From Thelonectria olida (lineage: Eukaryota > Ascomycota > Sordariomycetes > Hypocreales > Nectriaceae): a stretch of 64,000 bases of DNA. Of this stretch, positions 10,113-22,500 are shown piece after piece. A program made the translations under genes and the position numbers. Location of the stretch: NCBI GenBank assembly GCA_020736575.1, contig JAGPYM010000042.1:124001-188000 (forward strand), written 5' to 3'. Every line of letters starts with the position of its first letter. The first letter of the stretch is position 1. The notes under the pieces are model-generated. The model did not search any database. It was not told the origin of the DNA and worked only from the letters and a program-made list of their open reading frames with translations.

Positions 10113-12353
10113 TTAAGAATGTAAAGGGGCCGCGCTTAATGGACTTAAAGTCTCGTAGGGGCTTCTAGTGGCCGGTACTGCACGGCTCGGTTGTAGTAGC
10201 CACTTTAGCAGTTTCCTCATCAGCAGTTGCCTATTTACCGGCTTGGGAATGTAGTCATCCATGCCTTTCTCCAAACAGCGCTCCATGTCGCCCTTGAGCG
10301 CGTAGGCGGTCATGGCAATGATGGGCAGGCGCACGCCGCTGTTCCTTATCCAGACCGCCGCCTCGTAACCATTCATGACGGGCATGCTAATGTCCATGAG
10401 TATCAGGCCAAAGTCGCTGGGCCCGGCGGATAATGCCGAGACTGCCTGGGCGCCGTCCGAGACGATTGTGATGTGCTGGAATCCGAAGGCATGCAACAGT
10501 CCGACCAGGACCTTCTGGTTGATAATGTTATCTTCGGCCGCGAGGATCCGCGTCGTTGGCGCTATCTCCATCAACTGCGTCAGCTGCGCCGCGGCGTCGT
10601 CGCCTTGTGGGATCTGCTGCCGCGAGAGTTTGCTGCGGCGCTCTGGCTGCGGGTTGACGGTGTGGATTTGCTGAAGGTTCTGAAGGCTGTTGAGCTTCTT
10701 GAGCTTGACTGAGAACCAGAAGATGCTGCCTTGTTGTCCCGGGTTAGGTTTGTATCCAATATCCCCACCCATCAGCTCAGCGAGGGACTTCGCGATGGAC
10801 AGTCCGAGGCCAGTCCCTTGGCAACGCTTCTGATACGTGGTATCAAGCTGCGTGAATGGCTTGAAAAGTCTTTGGACGGCATCCTCAGACACGCCATGCC
10901 CAGTGTCGGCAACCTCGGTCAGGATCGTGTGTGAGGTCGCGTCCTGCGCGAGCAGCGACACGCTCACCACAATGGACCCCTTCTCGGTAAACTTTCCGGC
11001 ATTGCCGACAATGTTCTCAACGATTTGGCGGTACCTGAGAGTATCTCCTTCTGCCAACTCTGGCAGGTCTGGTGCCAGGACCAGGCTCAGTGACACTCCC
11101 GGTTGTACGGTAGTCTGCACACTACGTACGACCGAATTGATCACACAAGCGACATCAATCTCGTCGTTATTGATGGAAAAGCTGCCCGCCGCAAGTTTGG
11201 AGTAGTCGAGAATATCGTTGATGACCTGCAACAGCACACGGCCTGAGTCTTCGATTATATTGGCAATCTCCCGCTGTTCCTCGGTCAGGCGGCTGTCCAG
11301 AAGGAGAGAGCAGGCGGAGAGCATGCCATGCATCGGCGTGCGGATCTCGTGGCTGATGTTTGCTAGGAAATCATTCTTCAGTTTGGTACTCTCCTCGTAG
11401 GCGGTAATCAGCCTCGTTTCCGCCTCTTTTCGCTCAGTGAGATTGCGGGTGACCTTGCCGAAGCCGACGTGGATGTTGTTCTTATAGATAGCTGTGATGA
11501 CGACGTTGGCCCAGAATCGGCTGCCATCCTTACGGTAGCGCCAGCCCTCATCTTCCACCCTGCCCTCACGCAGGCAAATCTCCAGCTCCCTCTCGGGCTT
11601 CCTGGACTGTATATCTTCCTCACCGTAAAAAATGGAGAAGTGCTTGCCGACGATTTCTTCCTTCTTGTAGCCCTTGTTCAGCTCTGCTCCTGTGTTCCAG
11701 GTCACCACGTTTCCGCGAGTATCGAGCAGGAAGATGGCATAATCCTTGACAGCTTGAACGAGAATGCGGAAAGCATCATCGATGGGTAGCCAGCTCTGAA
11801 TCATTCCACCATCGGCAACTGTGATGTGGAGTTCGGCCTTCTCCCATTCGAAGATCAGGCACAGCAGTTCGTCATCCCTGTGGACAGGTGTAATGCGCGC
11901 AGTCCAAAAGACACCGTCCGCGATGTAGGCGGCATGGCACAGACGGAGGGCTCGAGCAGCGACGGCAGTCTCGATGGCGTGGATGAGGGGAATGCGATCG
12001 AATCGTTCCGTCGGCGAGCCCTGGTAGAGGGCGACAAAGAGATCTTTATCGACAAGCTCGTCACGTCCGCGAACCCACGCCTCCAGCAAGCCGGCCGAGG
12101 CCCTCTGTATGCGATATGACGGTGATACGACCAGGGTCGGGACGGGTAAAAAGTCGAGGATCTCGCTCATGGCGGGGACCCTGGCTTCGAGCGCCGTGGT
12201 GACCGTGTTCATTGGTAGCGGATGGACAAACTTATCAACAATACGACGTCTCTCGGGGTCCCATGCTTGTTGCCCGCGCGGGAGGATGGGTCGCATGGAA
12301 GGTCGAGGAGAATCGTCGTGGCTATCAGCGCTGGACCTCTGGTTTCCACTCAT
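10113..12353 (-). CDS. Hybrid sensor histidine kinase with PAS domains
   Basis: Intronless gene of 746 aa. It autophosphorylates on His and passes phosphate to its own receiver domain, normally feeding a phosphotransfer protein. Order: PAS-like region about 60-175; second PAS about 195-310 (LLDTRGNVVTWNTGAE ... GFGKVTRNLTERK); HisKA with SHEIRTPMHG, phospho-His 335; HATPase with N box ENIVGNAGKFT near 449, G1 DTGHGV near 482, G2 GTGLGLSIAK near 511; receiver about 603-725 with phospho-Asp 654 in LILMDISMP and the Thr/Lys positions in MTAYA and IPKPVN. All key residues are present, so it should be active. No transmembrane segment is evident, suggesting a cytosolic sensor. Architecture resembles Fos-1/TcsA-type kinases, but class assignment is tentative. 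The 3' end lies next to the transposon-flanking AT-rich DNA. Confidence 0.93.
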   Translation of the reverse strand: MSGNQRSSADSHDDSPRPSMRPILPRGQQAWDPERRRIVDKFVHPLPMNTVTTALEARVPAMSEILDFLPVPTLVVSPSYRIQRASAGLLEAWVRGRDELVDKDLFVALYQGSPTERFDRIPLIHAIETAVAARALRLCHAAYIADGVFWTARITPVHRDDELLCLIFEWEKAELHITVADGGMIQSWLPIDDAFRILVQAVKDYAIFLLDTRGNVVTWNTGAELNKGYKKEEIVGKHFSIFYGEEDIQSRKPERELEICLREGRVEDEGWRYRKDGSRFWANVVITAIYKNNIHVGFGKVTRNLTERKEAETRLITAYEESTKLKNDFLANISHEIRTPMHGMLSACSLLLDSRLTEEQREIANIIEDSGRVLLQVINDILDYSKLAAGSFSINNDEIDVACVINSVVRSVQTTVQPGVSLSLVLAPDLPELAEGDTLRYRQIVENIVGNAGKFTEKGSIVVSVSLLAQDATSHTILTEVADTGHGVSEDAVQRLFKPFTQLDTTYQKRCQGTGLGLSIAKSLAELMGGDIGYKPNPGQQGSIFWFSVKLKKLNSLQNLQQIHTVNPQPERRSKLSRQQIPQGDDAAAQLTQLMEIAPTTRILAAEDNIINQKVLVGLLHAFGFQHITIVSDGAQAVSALSAGPSDFGLILMDISMPVMNGYEAAVWIRNSGVRLPIIAMTAYALKGDMERCLEKGMDDYIPKPVNRQLLMRKLLKWLLQPSRAVPATRSPYETLSPLSAAPLHS

Positions 12354-15208
12354 GACGTCAGAGTTTCATGTGTGAACGATTGTCCTTTGGGGGTGCCGCC
12401 GTCGGCGCCACGGTCACCAGTCCGAGAGAAGTTAGGTGACACCAGGCCAATACGGTTAGAAACGTGAATCACCGCGTCTGCGTGCGCCTTCATCATTAAT
12501 GCTTCCTCCAGCGGTGTTTTTGACACCTGGAGAGGTACCTCTATAAAGCTAACATGCTGTCGAGACCATTTTGGCCCTGAACATGTCGGCCCGGAGCCAG
12601 AGCTACGGCGCTTAGAATTCGAAACTGGAACGGTTAGAAGTCTACGAAGTCCGGGACGCTCGAAGGCAATCCGCTGTCGCCGAGGGAGGGATGGAAGTGA
12701 ACGAACTCGGAGGAGATAATGAGCGCGGATTCCCCAACCGTTCACTTATGCGTGAGCGGCGGACACAATGCTCCGCGTCAGCAACGCCGACAGCCCCGCA
12801 ACGGCAAGGGGCGCGGCCCGGTCAGCGGGGTTCGGAGCGGCAGCCGAAGCCCCGAATATTGATCCGTGTCCCCAATTGCTTTTGTTTCTGTCGAAATTCG
12901 CTTGCCGGCACGACTTCTGAGCATTCGTTTTGCCGTCGCGAAGCGGCTTACCGCATTATATTGCCAACCATCTTCTCCACCGGCGGGCACCGCTTTTGAT
13001 GGCTTGTGATGAAATCATTTTTCGACGGACATGAAGCAACTCATCATGATTGGACGCCACCGTTCGAGCTCCTCGGAAATGCTCCCCCTAAATCCAGGGG
13101 AAGTCTGAAGGCACTGACTTCATAGTTCTAGCGAGGTCTTCATTCTCTCAGCCCAAGATTGGATGAAAGCCTTGAAAAAAGAAGGGCTGCTCAACCGGGC
13201 ACTTCTAGTTTAGTTGAACTCTAGTCTTCCACTTTTCAGCTGCATGCCTTGCTAACTGTTTTTGTCGAACCACCTGTCGTGATGTGTGTTGTTCTACCCT
13301 TGATGATGGGTTTTAGCGAGGCTTCTTGGCGAGGAGAGGGACTGGACAGGAGAGGAGGGGATGCAAATGAGATCGACCTAAGGACGGAAAATTTGTGTGA
13401 TGCCGCCTTGTGGGGCTGGGCGAGTGTCACGAGGATCCTGGATCCCGTCTCAACTCCCTGAGTACTTGGAGTCGCGTGTTGCAGGAGTAGTTCCTTGACT
13501 CGGGGAGGAGCCACTCAGGGCAGTTCCAGAGGGGCTGGGTTTGAGCGCGGAGACGGACAGCGAAACGCCCAAGACAGGGGACCGCGTGGCTTTGGGTGAC
13601 ATGTGAACGATTCACCTTGATTGGCCAGGTGGCATCATGGGGTGCGCAATGGTGGTCTAGGCCTTCCAGATTGCTTCTTCGTATCGGCTTCACCGCGCTT
13701 TTGGCGAATAGGTCGTCGTCTAGAACCTCTCCATTATATCGAGATCCGAACGAGCCATTTTCGAGTATAAGGCTGCCTTCGTAGTACAATATAATTCCAC
13801 GTAGTATCAACTTCTAAATCCCGTCTTCTGCCGGTCAGGTCCTACGCATCCCACAACTTGGTCCTCAGCAACAAGTTCTTAGCCCGAGAGGCGGGCAACA
13901 ACAGTCCCCGCAAAGACAGGTAGCATGGCGGCTACGGGCAATACTTTTATGCCCAAAGATCTGTGCGTGTTACTCAGCCTGAACTAGCGGTGCTTGAAGC
14001 TAAGAATGCAAACAGTACAGAAAGTCACGTCCAGCGTATCCTTCTGGAGCTGCGTGACATGGACCGCGGCTTGCGCAGCGCTGTCAAGCATCAGCAACAG
14101 GCTGTGGAGGCGAGCTTGGTTGAATGGAGACGCAGCGAATCATCAACAAAGGCGAACAATAAGAAGCTGGTAGAGGAAAGAAAACCAAGTACGTAGGCAG
14201 GGGTTGATCGTGAAGGCCCTGGTGCTCGACTGGGCTAGAGAAACCTGGGGCTATTTGGGACAGTAATGCGATCAAGGCTAATGATGCTTATCTGGACCCT
14301 ACTCTGTGAAAACCATGACAAACCCGGCCGAGCTTAGTCATTGAGACCTCGCCAACTCGAAGGTTGCAGGTTCGATTCCCGCGTCGGTTTCTTTCCATGG
14401 ACTTCTGCACTTCCAGTCGTCAGAATTAGTCATATTCCGCTCCGACAGTCGTTCCAGCAACCACAACGTGAACTGCAGCGGTCCATCAGATCCAGAGGCA
14501 GAGAAGAGACTCAAATTTTCAGTTCTGGTGAATCAGATATGCTCTCAAATGCCTGACTGCCGGCATTGCTGGATGTATCTACTGTCGTTTCAAGGACTTG
14601 CTCTTGAGGTTTGCTTCTGACTGAGTTCTTGCAGCCCCTTCCTGTGTCTTTAACCTCGATTCCTTTGTCAAAGAATTCGTGATGTAGACTTGCAGCTCTA
14701 TGGATATCGGGCGAGGTAAGCCGAATCATTGGCTCACAGTTCCTAAGATAGGCGCTTAGTCGTCGCCAGCCGCCGCCTGTGGGGTGGGTTCCCGCTGACT
14801 CCTTCGCTGTTGGCCTGTTCGCAATAGAGGAGACGAGCACTCACCGTCCGTCGATGGTTTCAGAGCTCTACTTGGATATAGCGTTGCAAGATTGCCTGGA
14901 CGCAGTGAAACCGCAACCACGGCCGTAATATTGGAAGAACATGGCTTCCTTGAGAGGAGACAGACACGGTCTTGTTATCCTTTGCCTCCGCTAGTTCCTG
15001 CTCCTGACAACACAAAGAAGCGAAAGCACAAAGGGCCCGGAGACGAGACCCAAAACGATGGCACCTCTGCGTTCAAATTCCGTACAATAGACTCCTAGGG
15101 GGGGTATTACACCATACACTCTTGGTGCCAGCATGTAGGTGGTTTGATGGGACACAATCCTATCGGCACTGAGCGTGGCACGAGAAGAAAAGCAAACTTT
15201 GCATCAAT
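12354..15208. other. Intergenic, no convincing gene
   Basis: Nearly 2.9 kb between the histidine kinase (start) and flavohemoglobin (end). It contains a short coiled-coil-like open frame on the plus strand (13963-14196, ATG not in a convincing context) and a tRNA B-box-like word near 14370, neither good enough to annotate as genes. The half nearest 12353 should hold the kinase promoter. Confidence 0.4.
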
Positions 15209-16519
15209 TTAGTTACTAGGAGAACCAAAAACCTCCATATGAATACGTTCCCGGTTAACACCTAAATCTTGCAGACCCTTGCTCTGAGCATCCATGAATG
15301 GCGAGGGCCCGCAGATATAGTAATCTGCCCCAGGCAAAATCACCATGTCGGCGATTTCTGAGAGGTTCACTCGCCCTATGAAATCATAGTCCACCCCTCG
15401 CGCATCATTTTCAGTGGTTTCTTCATAGTAGACAGCGCGGCTGACTTGCGGGTTTTCCGACATAATCTTGGCAAGGGTGCTCTTCATTGCATGTACGCGA
15501 CCGTTCCGCGCAGCATGGACGAATACCACTCTTCTTGATTTCCCCTGCTCCGTCACAGTTTTCAACATGGACATCATAGGGGTCAGTCCAACTCCTCCGC
15601 TCAACAGCACAACTGGTGTAGTAGCGTTAACATCCAACACAAAATCACCAAAGGGCATGCTAACGTCCAACTCTGAGCCCTCAGGTAGTGACTCATGAAG
15701 AACATTTGATACACGACCTGTCGGCTTGGTATCGGATGCGAGTTCCCTTTTGACTGAGATCTGGAAATACCTTCCGTTCGGCACGTCTGATAGGCTATAC
15801 TGTCGAGGTTGATAGACACCGAGCTCAGGGACATAGCATCGAACGCTGACGAACTGACCGGGCTTATATGCCGGTAGAGTATCCTTGTCGACTGGAGTGA
15901 GATGAAAGGAAATAATCTCCTCACTCTCGCGGGCTTTTCCGGATATGAAAAACTTTCGCCATCCTTTCCAGCCACCGGGAGTGGTTACGGCCTGACGATA
16001 TAGGTCATTCTCGAATTGGATGAAGTAGTTTGCAAGTTGCTGGTATGCAGCCTTCCAAGCGGCCATCACCGGTTCATCCACTGCGTTCCCAAGGACTTCT
16101 TTAATTGCGGATAGCAGGCCATCACCGACGATGGGATATAGGTCTGCTGTGACTCCCAAGCTTGCGTGTTTGTGTCCAATGCGTGAAATTGCCGTCTTCA
16201 AGGCCTCAGGATTCTCAATATTGACGGCATACGCCCATATCGCATGTGCAAGGGCCGCAGGCTGCTCGCCTGTCGACTGATGGGCCGTGTTGAATATGTT
16301 TTTAAGTTCGGGGTGCGCCTCGAGCAATCTGGTATAAAACAGCGTCGTGATTGCAACACCATGCTGTTCAAGCGCGGGAATGGTAGACTTGACAATCTGG
16401 ATTTGCCCGGGAGTCAGCCTGGACTTTGGCACGGAGCCAAAAGTTCTTTGCGGTAGCCAAGAGAACACTCTAGGCCGGATAAAGCTTCGCATGAGCATGG
16501 CGAATATGGGTGGATTCAT
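15209..16519 (-). CDS. Flavohemoglobin (nitric oxide dioxygenase), probably mitochondrial
   Basis: 436 aa, no introns. Converts nitric oxide and O2 to nitrate using heme, FAD and NAD(P)H. Globin domain about residues 35-170, with the proximal heme His at 118 (HKHASLG). FAD-binding domain about 180-290, with YQPRQYSLSD. NAD-binding domain about 295-430, with LLSGGVGLTPMMSML and YYICGPSPFM, ending MEVFGS. The first 33 residues precede the globin start and are rich in Arg, Phe and Ser with no acidic residue (MNPPIFAMLMRSFIRPRVFS), like a mitochondrial presequence. Some fungi have separate cytosolic and mitochondrial flavohemoglobins, and this would be the mitochondrial type. An AT-rich block lies directly upstream. 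Function is confident, location inferred. Confidence 0.95.
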   Translation of the reverse strand: MNPPIFAMLMRSFIRPRVFSWLPQRTFGSVPKSRLTPGQIQIVKSTIPALEQHGVAITTLFYTRLLEAHPELKNIFNTAHQSTGEQPAALAHAIWAYAVNIENPEALKTAISRIGHKHASLGVTADLYPIVGDGLLSAIKEVLGNAVDEPVMAAWKAAYQQLANYFIQFENDLYRQAVTTPGGWKGWRKFFISGKARESEEIISFHLTPVDKDTLPAYKPGQFVSVRCYVPELGVYQPRQYSLSDVPNGRYFQISVKRELASDTKPTGRVSNVLHESLPEGSELDVSMPFGDFVLDVNATTPVVLLSGGVGLTPMMSMLKTVTEQGKSRRVVFVHAARNGRVHAMKSTLAKIMSENPQVSRAVYYEETTENDARGVDYDFIGRVNLSEIADMVILPGADYYICGPSPFMDAQSKGLQDLGVNRERIHMEVFGSPSN

Positions 16520-16539
16520 GTAGAAAGATTAATAGCTTT

Positions 16540-16870
16540 AAATCGAAGAGTACTATTCTTTATATTTATGTTTTAAGAGGTAAAGGGGAAGAAAGTTTAA
16601 ATAAAGAAATTATGTAATTAAAATAGAAAGCATTTATATATAAGAGTTTTATATAAAAGTTTAGTTATAAATAATTAATTTAATTTATTTTAATTATTAA
16701 TTTTAATAGAATATAGCTTTCTATTTAATTTACTTTATAATTTTAAATACATTTTTATAATATAAAGTAATTGAAAACATTTTTATATATTATTAAAAAT
16801 ATTAAAATAGAAGTTTAACAAAAATACTTAATATTTTCTTTATAGCTAGCCCTGTTTAGTATATTTATAA
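16540..16870. repeat. AT-rich island
   Basis: About 330 bp of strongly AT-rich sequence immediately upstream of the flavohemoglobin start, with the same texture as the island near the transposon. No transposon end or protein remnant could be read. It occupies the place where the flavohemoglobin promoter should lie. Confidence 0.5.
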
Positions 16871-17701
16871 GTTAGAAACCTTTATTCTATAAGCTTACAC
16901 AGTTCCTTTGCTTCCCTGCGTTCTAACATTCTTTCCCTTTCTTGCCCTTATCTTCCATGACGGGTCCTTGCGATCCCCGGTGTATGCCTGGCAACTCCTA
17001 ATCGCCCTTCGCAAACGGGAAGCTCAGAGTTGAACTGAATCGAGACTTTGATTTCCATATTACGCTTTTGAACCCTTGGCCTATCATTTGCGCTCCCATT
17101 TCAGCCATCTCCATCATTCATCCATCACCCACCCATCATCCACCACCATGCAGACAGCCCAAGCAGCCAGCATCCATCATGACCTAAGAAAAGACTTCGG
17201 CCACTGGCTAGATGTCATCCCGCACCTGCACCCATCTGTCTTCATCCTCTCGCCATTCGCCCTCCAGCGGCATCCAAACTATCTTCTTCCCGAACACCCG
17301 CCATGTGCGGTTCCCCTCTTTTTGACTGGCTTGCATCTGGCATATGATCAACGTTAACGCTCCAAGCCACTCCCATGTTTAAGTTTTGGTTTCCCGCCTT
17401 TCTCCCATACTGGCTGCGGCTTGATGTCATCGCGTGTCATCCCAAAGGTGACCTCGAGTCTATTCCCATAGACTCACGCTATTGCCGACGCCTCCGCTCT
17501 TGATATTCCTTGCCTTGCTTCGCACCCCTGCTTTCTGTCTCATTTCTTCCTTTACGGGTATGTCAAAGTCTGCTGATCCGAGATTCCGCAATCCAATCTC
17601 AAAGCCCAGTGACAACAGTATCGAGAATACTCTTTGACACCAACAGCTACTATCACTCTACCAACGGACGTGCCAACGGAAAGCTCTCGAACATCGACAA
17701 C

Positions 17702-19556
17702 ATGGCTCACCTCTCCTTTGCCCACCAAACCTCCCACACCTCCCAGAAGCCTCGAATGCAGATCTCAGACACCCAAGATGAGTTCGCCACCAGTGTTTAC
17801 GGCTCGCGCTTTGCAAGAACAGATTTGCCGCACAATCAGATGCCTGAGAATGAGATGCCCCCTGAGGTAGCATATCGCCTGATCAAGGACGATCTCAGCC
17901 TCGATAACAATCCTATGCTCAAGTAGGTTCTCCGTTGTGTCATGTTGTTGAGGTAATAATGCTGATCATCTAAAGCCTGGCCTCCTTCGTCACCACTTAT
18001 ATGGTAAATCGCCCTGCCCTCGTGATTGCTACAATTCCCCTCCTCAATTCTCGACGCAATCCCTATCATCGAGCCCTTGAGCTTCATAAGAATCTAATCC
18101 CCTCCTATAATCTCACAGCAACAGCAGCTCTGATGGCTTAATATATAATGACTAATGGGGTTCTTAGGAAGATGAAGCCGAAAAGCTGATGGCAGAGGCC
18201 GCCTCTAAAAACTTGATCGATTATGAAGAGTATCCCCAGTCTGCCGACCTCCAGAGCCGTTGCGTCAGCATGATCGCGGATCTTTTTCACGCGCCCGCCT
18301 CCGCCTCGGTCGGCACCTCTACTATCGGCTCCTCTGAGGCTATTATGCTTGCTGTTCTTGCTATGAAACGACGCTGGAAGGACCGCCAGCTTGCGGCCGG
18401 TAAGAGTATTGAGCGCCCTAACATTGTGATGTCTTCTGCTGTGCAGGTTGTCTGGGAAAAGGCCACTCGTTATTTCGAGATTGATGAAAAGCTTGTTTAC
18501 TGCTCCGCTGATAGATATGTTATTGATCCTGATGAGACTGTTGCTTTATGCGATGAGAACACGATTGGTATTTGTGCTATTCTTGGCACAACCTACACTG
18601 GCGAGTATGAGGATGTTAAGGCCATCAACGACCTTCTTATTGAGCGGGATATTGATGTCCCTATTCATGTTGATGCTGCCAGTGGTGGCTTTGTTGCGCC
18701 TTTTGTTGTCCCCGACCTTGAGTGGGACTTTCGATGTGAAAAGGTCGTCTCTATCAATGTCTCCGGACATAAGGTACTACCTCTAAGCTCTAGCACGACG
18801 CATTCTGAATACTAATTATATGAGATAGTACGGTCTTGTCTACCCTGGTGTTGGTTGGGTCGTCTGGCGAGCGCCTGAATACCTTCCTCAAGATCTTGTT
18901 TTTAATATCGACTACCTCGGCGCCAAGCAGTCCTCCTTTACCCTCAACTTCTCTAAAAGTGCTGCTCAGATTATTGGGCAGTACTACCAGCTGATCCGAC
19001 TTGGAAAGCAGGGTTATCGTGCTATTATGAGCAACTTGACCCTCACGGCCGACTACCTAACGGAGATGCTTGAACAGCAAGGCTTCACCATCATGTCAAA
19101 GCGCTCTGGTGATGGTCTACCCCTCGTGGCCTTCCGCTTCCCAACCCCAGACGGCGATGAGGACCGCCATTATGACGAATTCTCCCTTGCGCATCACCTA
19201 CGCTGTCGCGGGTGGGTTGTTCCTGCCTACAGGATGGCGCCGAACTGTAACGTCAAGATGCTGCGCGTTGTCGTGCGAGAAGACTTCTCTCGTATGCGCT
19301 GTGACCTGCTTCTTAATGATATTAAGCTCTGCCGTGGCCTCCTTGAGGAGACACCCCGGGCAACCGTCAAAAGCCAGCAGGAGTTCATTAGGGACCACGT
19401 CACGTCGGCTGGCAAGAAGGGCAAGCACGCCCATCCCGCGTATGAGGTTAGAACCCCCCCCCCCCAGCGAATGGTCAATATGTGTATGCTGATACACTGC
19501 AGCACGAGAAACACTCTCTCCAGGGCAAGACGGGAAAGACCCATGCCATCTGCTAG
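17702..19556 (+). CDS. gad: Glutamate decarboxylase
   Basis: PLP-dependent enzyme converting glutamate to GABA and CO2 in the cytosol, the entry to the GABA shunt. Five exons: 17702-17922, 17976-18003, 18168-18773, 18829-19446, 19503-19556, giving 508 aa, normal for fungal GAD. The 28-nt second exon encodes the LASFVTTYM block. Family blocks include TSTIGSSEAIMLAVLAMKRR, TIGICAILGTTYTGEYEDVK, the substrate/cofactor HVDAASGGF, and SINVSGHK, whose Lys binds PLP and sits exactly at the end of exon 3. The next exon begins YGLVYPGVGW. The last 18-codon exon supplies the usual GKTGKTHAIC end; reading through intron 4, which contains a 13-C run, would give a false tail. All catalytic features are intact. 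Confidence 0.95.
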
Positions 19557-22500
19557 AATGATTTGAGGCTAGAAGCTTGGGCGTGATGGGTGGCGCGAGT
19601 TTGTTATTCTCACCCTTTGTTTTGCAATGTGAATGTAGGCATCTTGAATCAAGGCTTGCATACATTTGTAAACGCGATACATGCCCCAGCTTAAAAGATC
19701 GACACAAAACATACGCTACATTGTCGAACTCAATTTTAGAGACGTGATAACTCTAGTATGACTTTTCACTTAAGAAGAGTTTCGCGGTGATACTGACGCC
19801 TGGTACAATCCGAGCCTTTATATATACGTGATAGAAGCTGATAGAACTTAGACTAAGTTATGAGGCACTGTAACTTGAGGAATATATATCCAATTATGAT
19901 AACTCTGAAAGGATAAATTATACTCTTGCACATCAGCTCGTCTTTGTTATAAGGAACTGGCCTGCAAGTCATGATCCCGCGCTGATTTATACGACTGACC
20001 ACGTTTGAGCACCTAAGCCTCCCAGTCGAGGGTCTTTCAAGGAGGACAGCTCTTGGTTGTCAATCATCTCTGATACGGATATATAGCATAGCTAACATGG
20101 TGTACCTGGTATTGTTACTAGCCTTCCGTGCTTTCGGGGGAGTCCTCCGGAAGCAAACAGCCACGACCCGCGACTGTAGTTGCTGGGATTGCATGACTCG
20201 CGCAATGTCCTAGTCTGCGCTCGGAGTGCCAAGGTGTTCGAGGAAACTGTTGAGTACCTCTGACTGCTTTGGAAAAGCAGGAAGGGACAACGTTAAAAAA
20301 GGGCCGGACGGTCCAGTATAAGCAATCCTAACCGTAGTCATCGTGTGATGCATCCCATATTCCCATTTAATTATCTACTTAACTTTCTTTGAGCTGCCGT
20401 TTGGATAACTCTCCCTCAGAGAGGTCGTTGTGAATAACTTCTCTTGCTTCGTGACTGGTTTCTGAATCCGAAAATGTAACGAAATATGTCGACAGAGTAA
20501 ATCAGCGATCCAATGTAAAGCGACTCAGTTTGTAGGCTTCCAGTTATTAGCAATATGAAATGCATTGCAATATCAATGGAGCAGGCACAAGACCGGCTAC
20601 CACCGTTTCACAGCTTTGTTGCGTACGATAGAGATGTAACTATGGAACAAGCCGCCCTGTCCTTTTCAATTGTATAAGCTACGAGCCACTTTCCATAGCA
20701 TTGTGTCGTTCTTAGAAGAGGTTTGCCAAAAGAGGTTTCAAATGCACAGGAGTTATCATCGCAGGTAGTCCTACCAAGACGATCCATCTCTTTGATACGA
20801 GGTGGTCATGATTGCCTGATGGTTGTGTGATAGTTGCAACCAACAGCAGATTGAAGATGCGCTGCCATCGCTGGGCTTGTGATGTTCATATTGAAGAGTC
20901 TGGCGATCGAGGCTGAACCATCCTTGACTTGTCAACGTCCGCAGTCAAGTGTGGCTACATTTTTCCTCTCCTTCCACCTGATTGACTCATCCCCCAATAG
21001 GATAGAGCTGTCAACTGTGGCCCAAAATAACAGAAATTCGGCATCTTTCTTCTGTGAAGCTAGAAAGTTCCTCTCGGTTCTCCGTAGAACATCACCATCA
21101 GGATAGAGGCTTATCTAGACACAACAAAATGGCATATTCCAAGGACCATCCAGAAGAGAAAAGAGTAAGACCTAGGTCTATTTAGCACTACGGTTGAAAG
21201 AGAAATTATCTCCATGCCCTGAGCCAGATCGCTGCCCATAAATCTAGTACCCTGCGACCTGACGTCTCGTCCATAGCAAGCGCGGCGAAATCAGCATCCC
21301 TAAGCGTAAATGAACCTGTGGCAAAAATTCGCCATTAACGCTTCGGTTGATGAATAGAATGCGACAAAGAACATGTAATCAAAAGGAAGGTTTCGTTGAG
21401 TAACTTGTTAGTTTTAATATCCATGGTTGCCTAATGGGCTTAGCAAGAAGTGAGGTTCAGAAGGAATGCAAGACCATCCTCACGCTGATGTATTCCTTTT
21501 ATATCAGGACAGCGTCCCCCTGTCGTACCCCTGACCCTGGTATTTGATCATCGTGGAACTCGGAGATAGTTTCATGAGCTTCACTTGCTCGAGCTAGGAT
21601 CATGGTTTGCTTATGAGTGTCGTGGGCTAGGGTTACGTAGCGTGCTGGCTTGCTGTGTTGGCGAGCGCTCCCGAAGACCACCAGGAGGGTTGGTAATTAG
21701 GCCACATGCGTTTATTTAATCAAGGAATCCGCCATTGCCCCGCCATAGAGCTATTACAAGATGGCGAGTCACTCTACGGATGGCGGGAAGATTCGAAAGA
21801 AGAGACCCATAGGTGTCCTCCAGAATCAGAACCTCAATAGAGCCAGCCCGTCCTCACTCACAGACACGACATTACCACGTTCATATCGACAGTTGAGGGG
21901 ATAACATACGTCCATTGAAGAACCGCTATCGAAAGAGCTGGCAGAAAAAGGCTTAAGAAGTTTCAGGCGACTAGAAAATTAGAGCCTCTGCTAGACCGTG
22001 CGGACGTCGTCTGTGAAATAAGATAGCCGTAAAATGGCAACCGTAGAACGGACTCCCAGAGGGACAGCGAGTCCGGGGCTCGGGCTTGAGCTCGTAATGG
22101 AGCTTTGGTCATCAAGTGAACGTATTGGAAGAATTACAAGAGTGATCGTAGCCAACTCATATACGTTCTTGTAAACTGAAAGAGGAGGTAGAGCTAGGAA
22201 TCTGTTTTGAAAAGGGCGGACAAGTGTCGGTACAAGCCTAATTCTCAGCTGAGAACCAACTCAAACACATTTGACGGTTTAAGACTGCGAGGTGTGTGGG
22301 ATATGTCATGACACTTGTTTACATATGACAACCGTAGAAAACCCAGTTCCTGAAATGACGGCTGTGTAGTCTTACCATCTCTTTCCGTCTCCGTGGACTG
22401 CGAGTTTTAGCAAGTATATTGAGACTTCCATCTAATCCTTCGACTGAGAAAACAGTCAGTCATGATTAATAGAGCAAGGATACCATGACCGCAAAACACA

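Noticed and set aside
13963..14196. Coiled-coil-like open frame of 77 codons
   Set aside because: Start context poor, no splice partner, no motif; may be a fragment of a larger lost gene.
14321..14391. tRNA-like stretch with a B-box word GGTTCGATTCC and a weak A-box
   Set aside because: The T-arm nearly pairs, but the acceptor, D and anticodon stems do not close into a cloverleaf. At most a tRNA-derived fragment.
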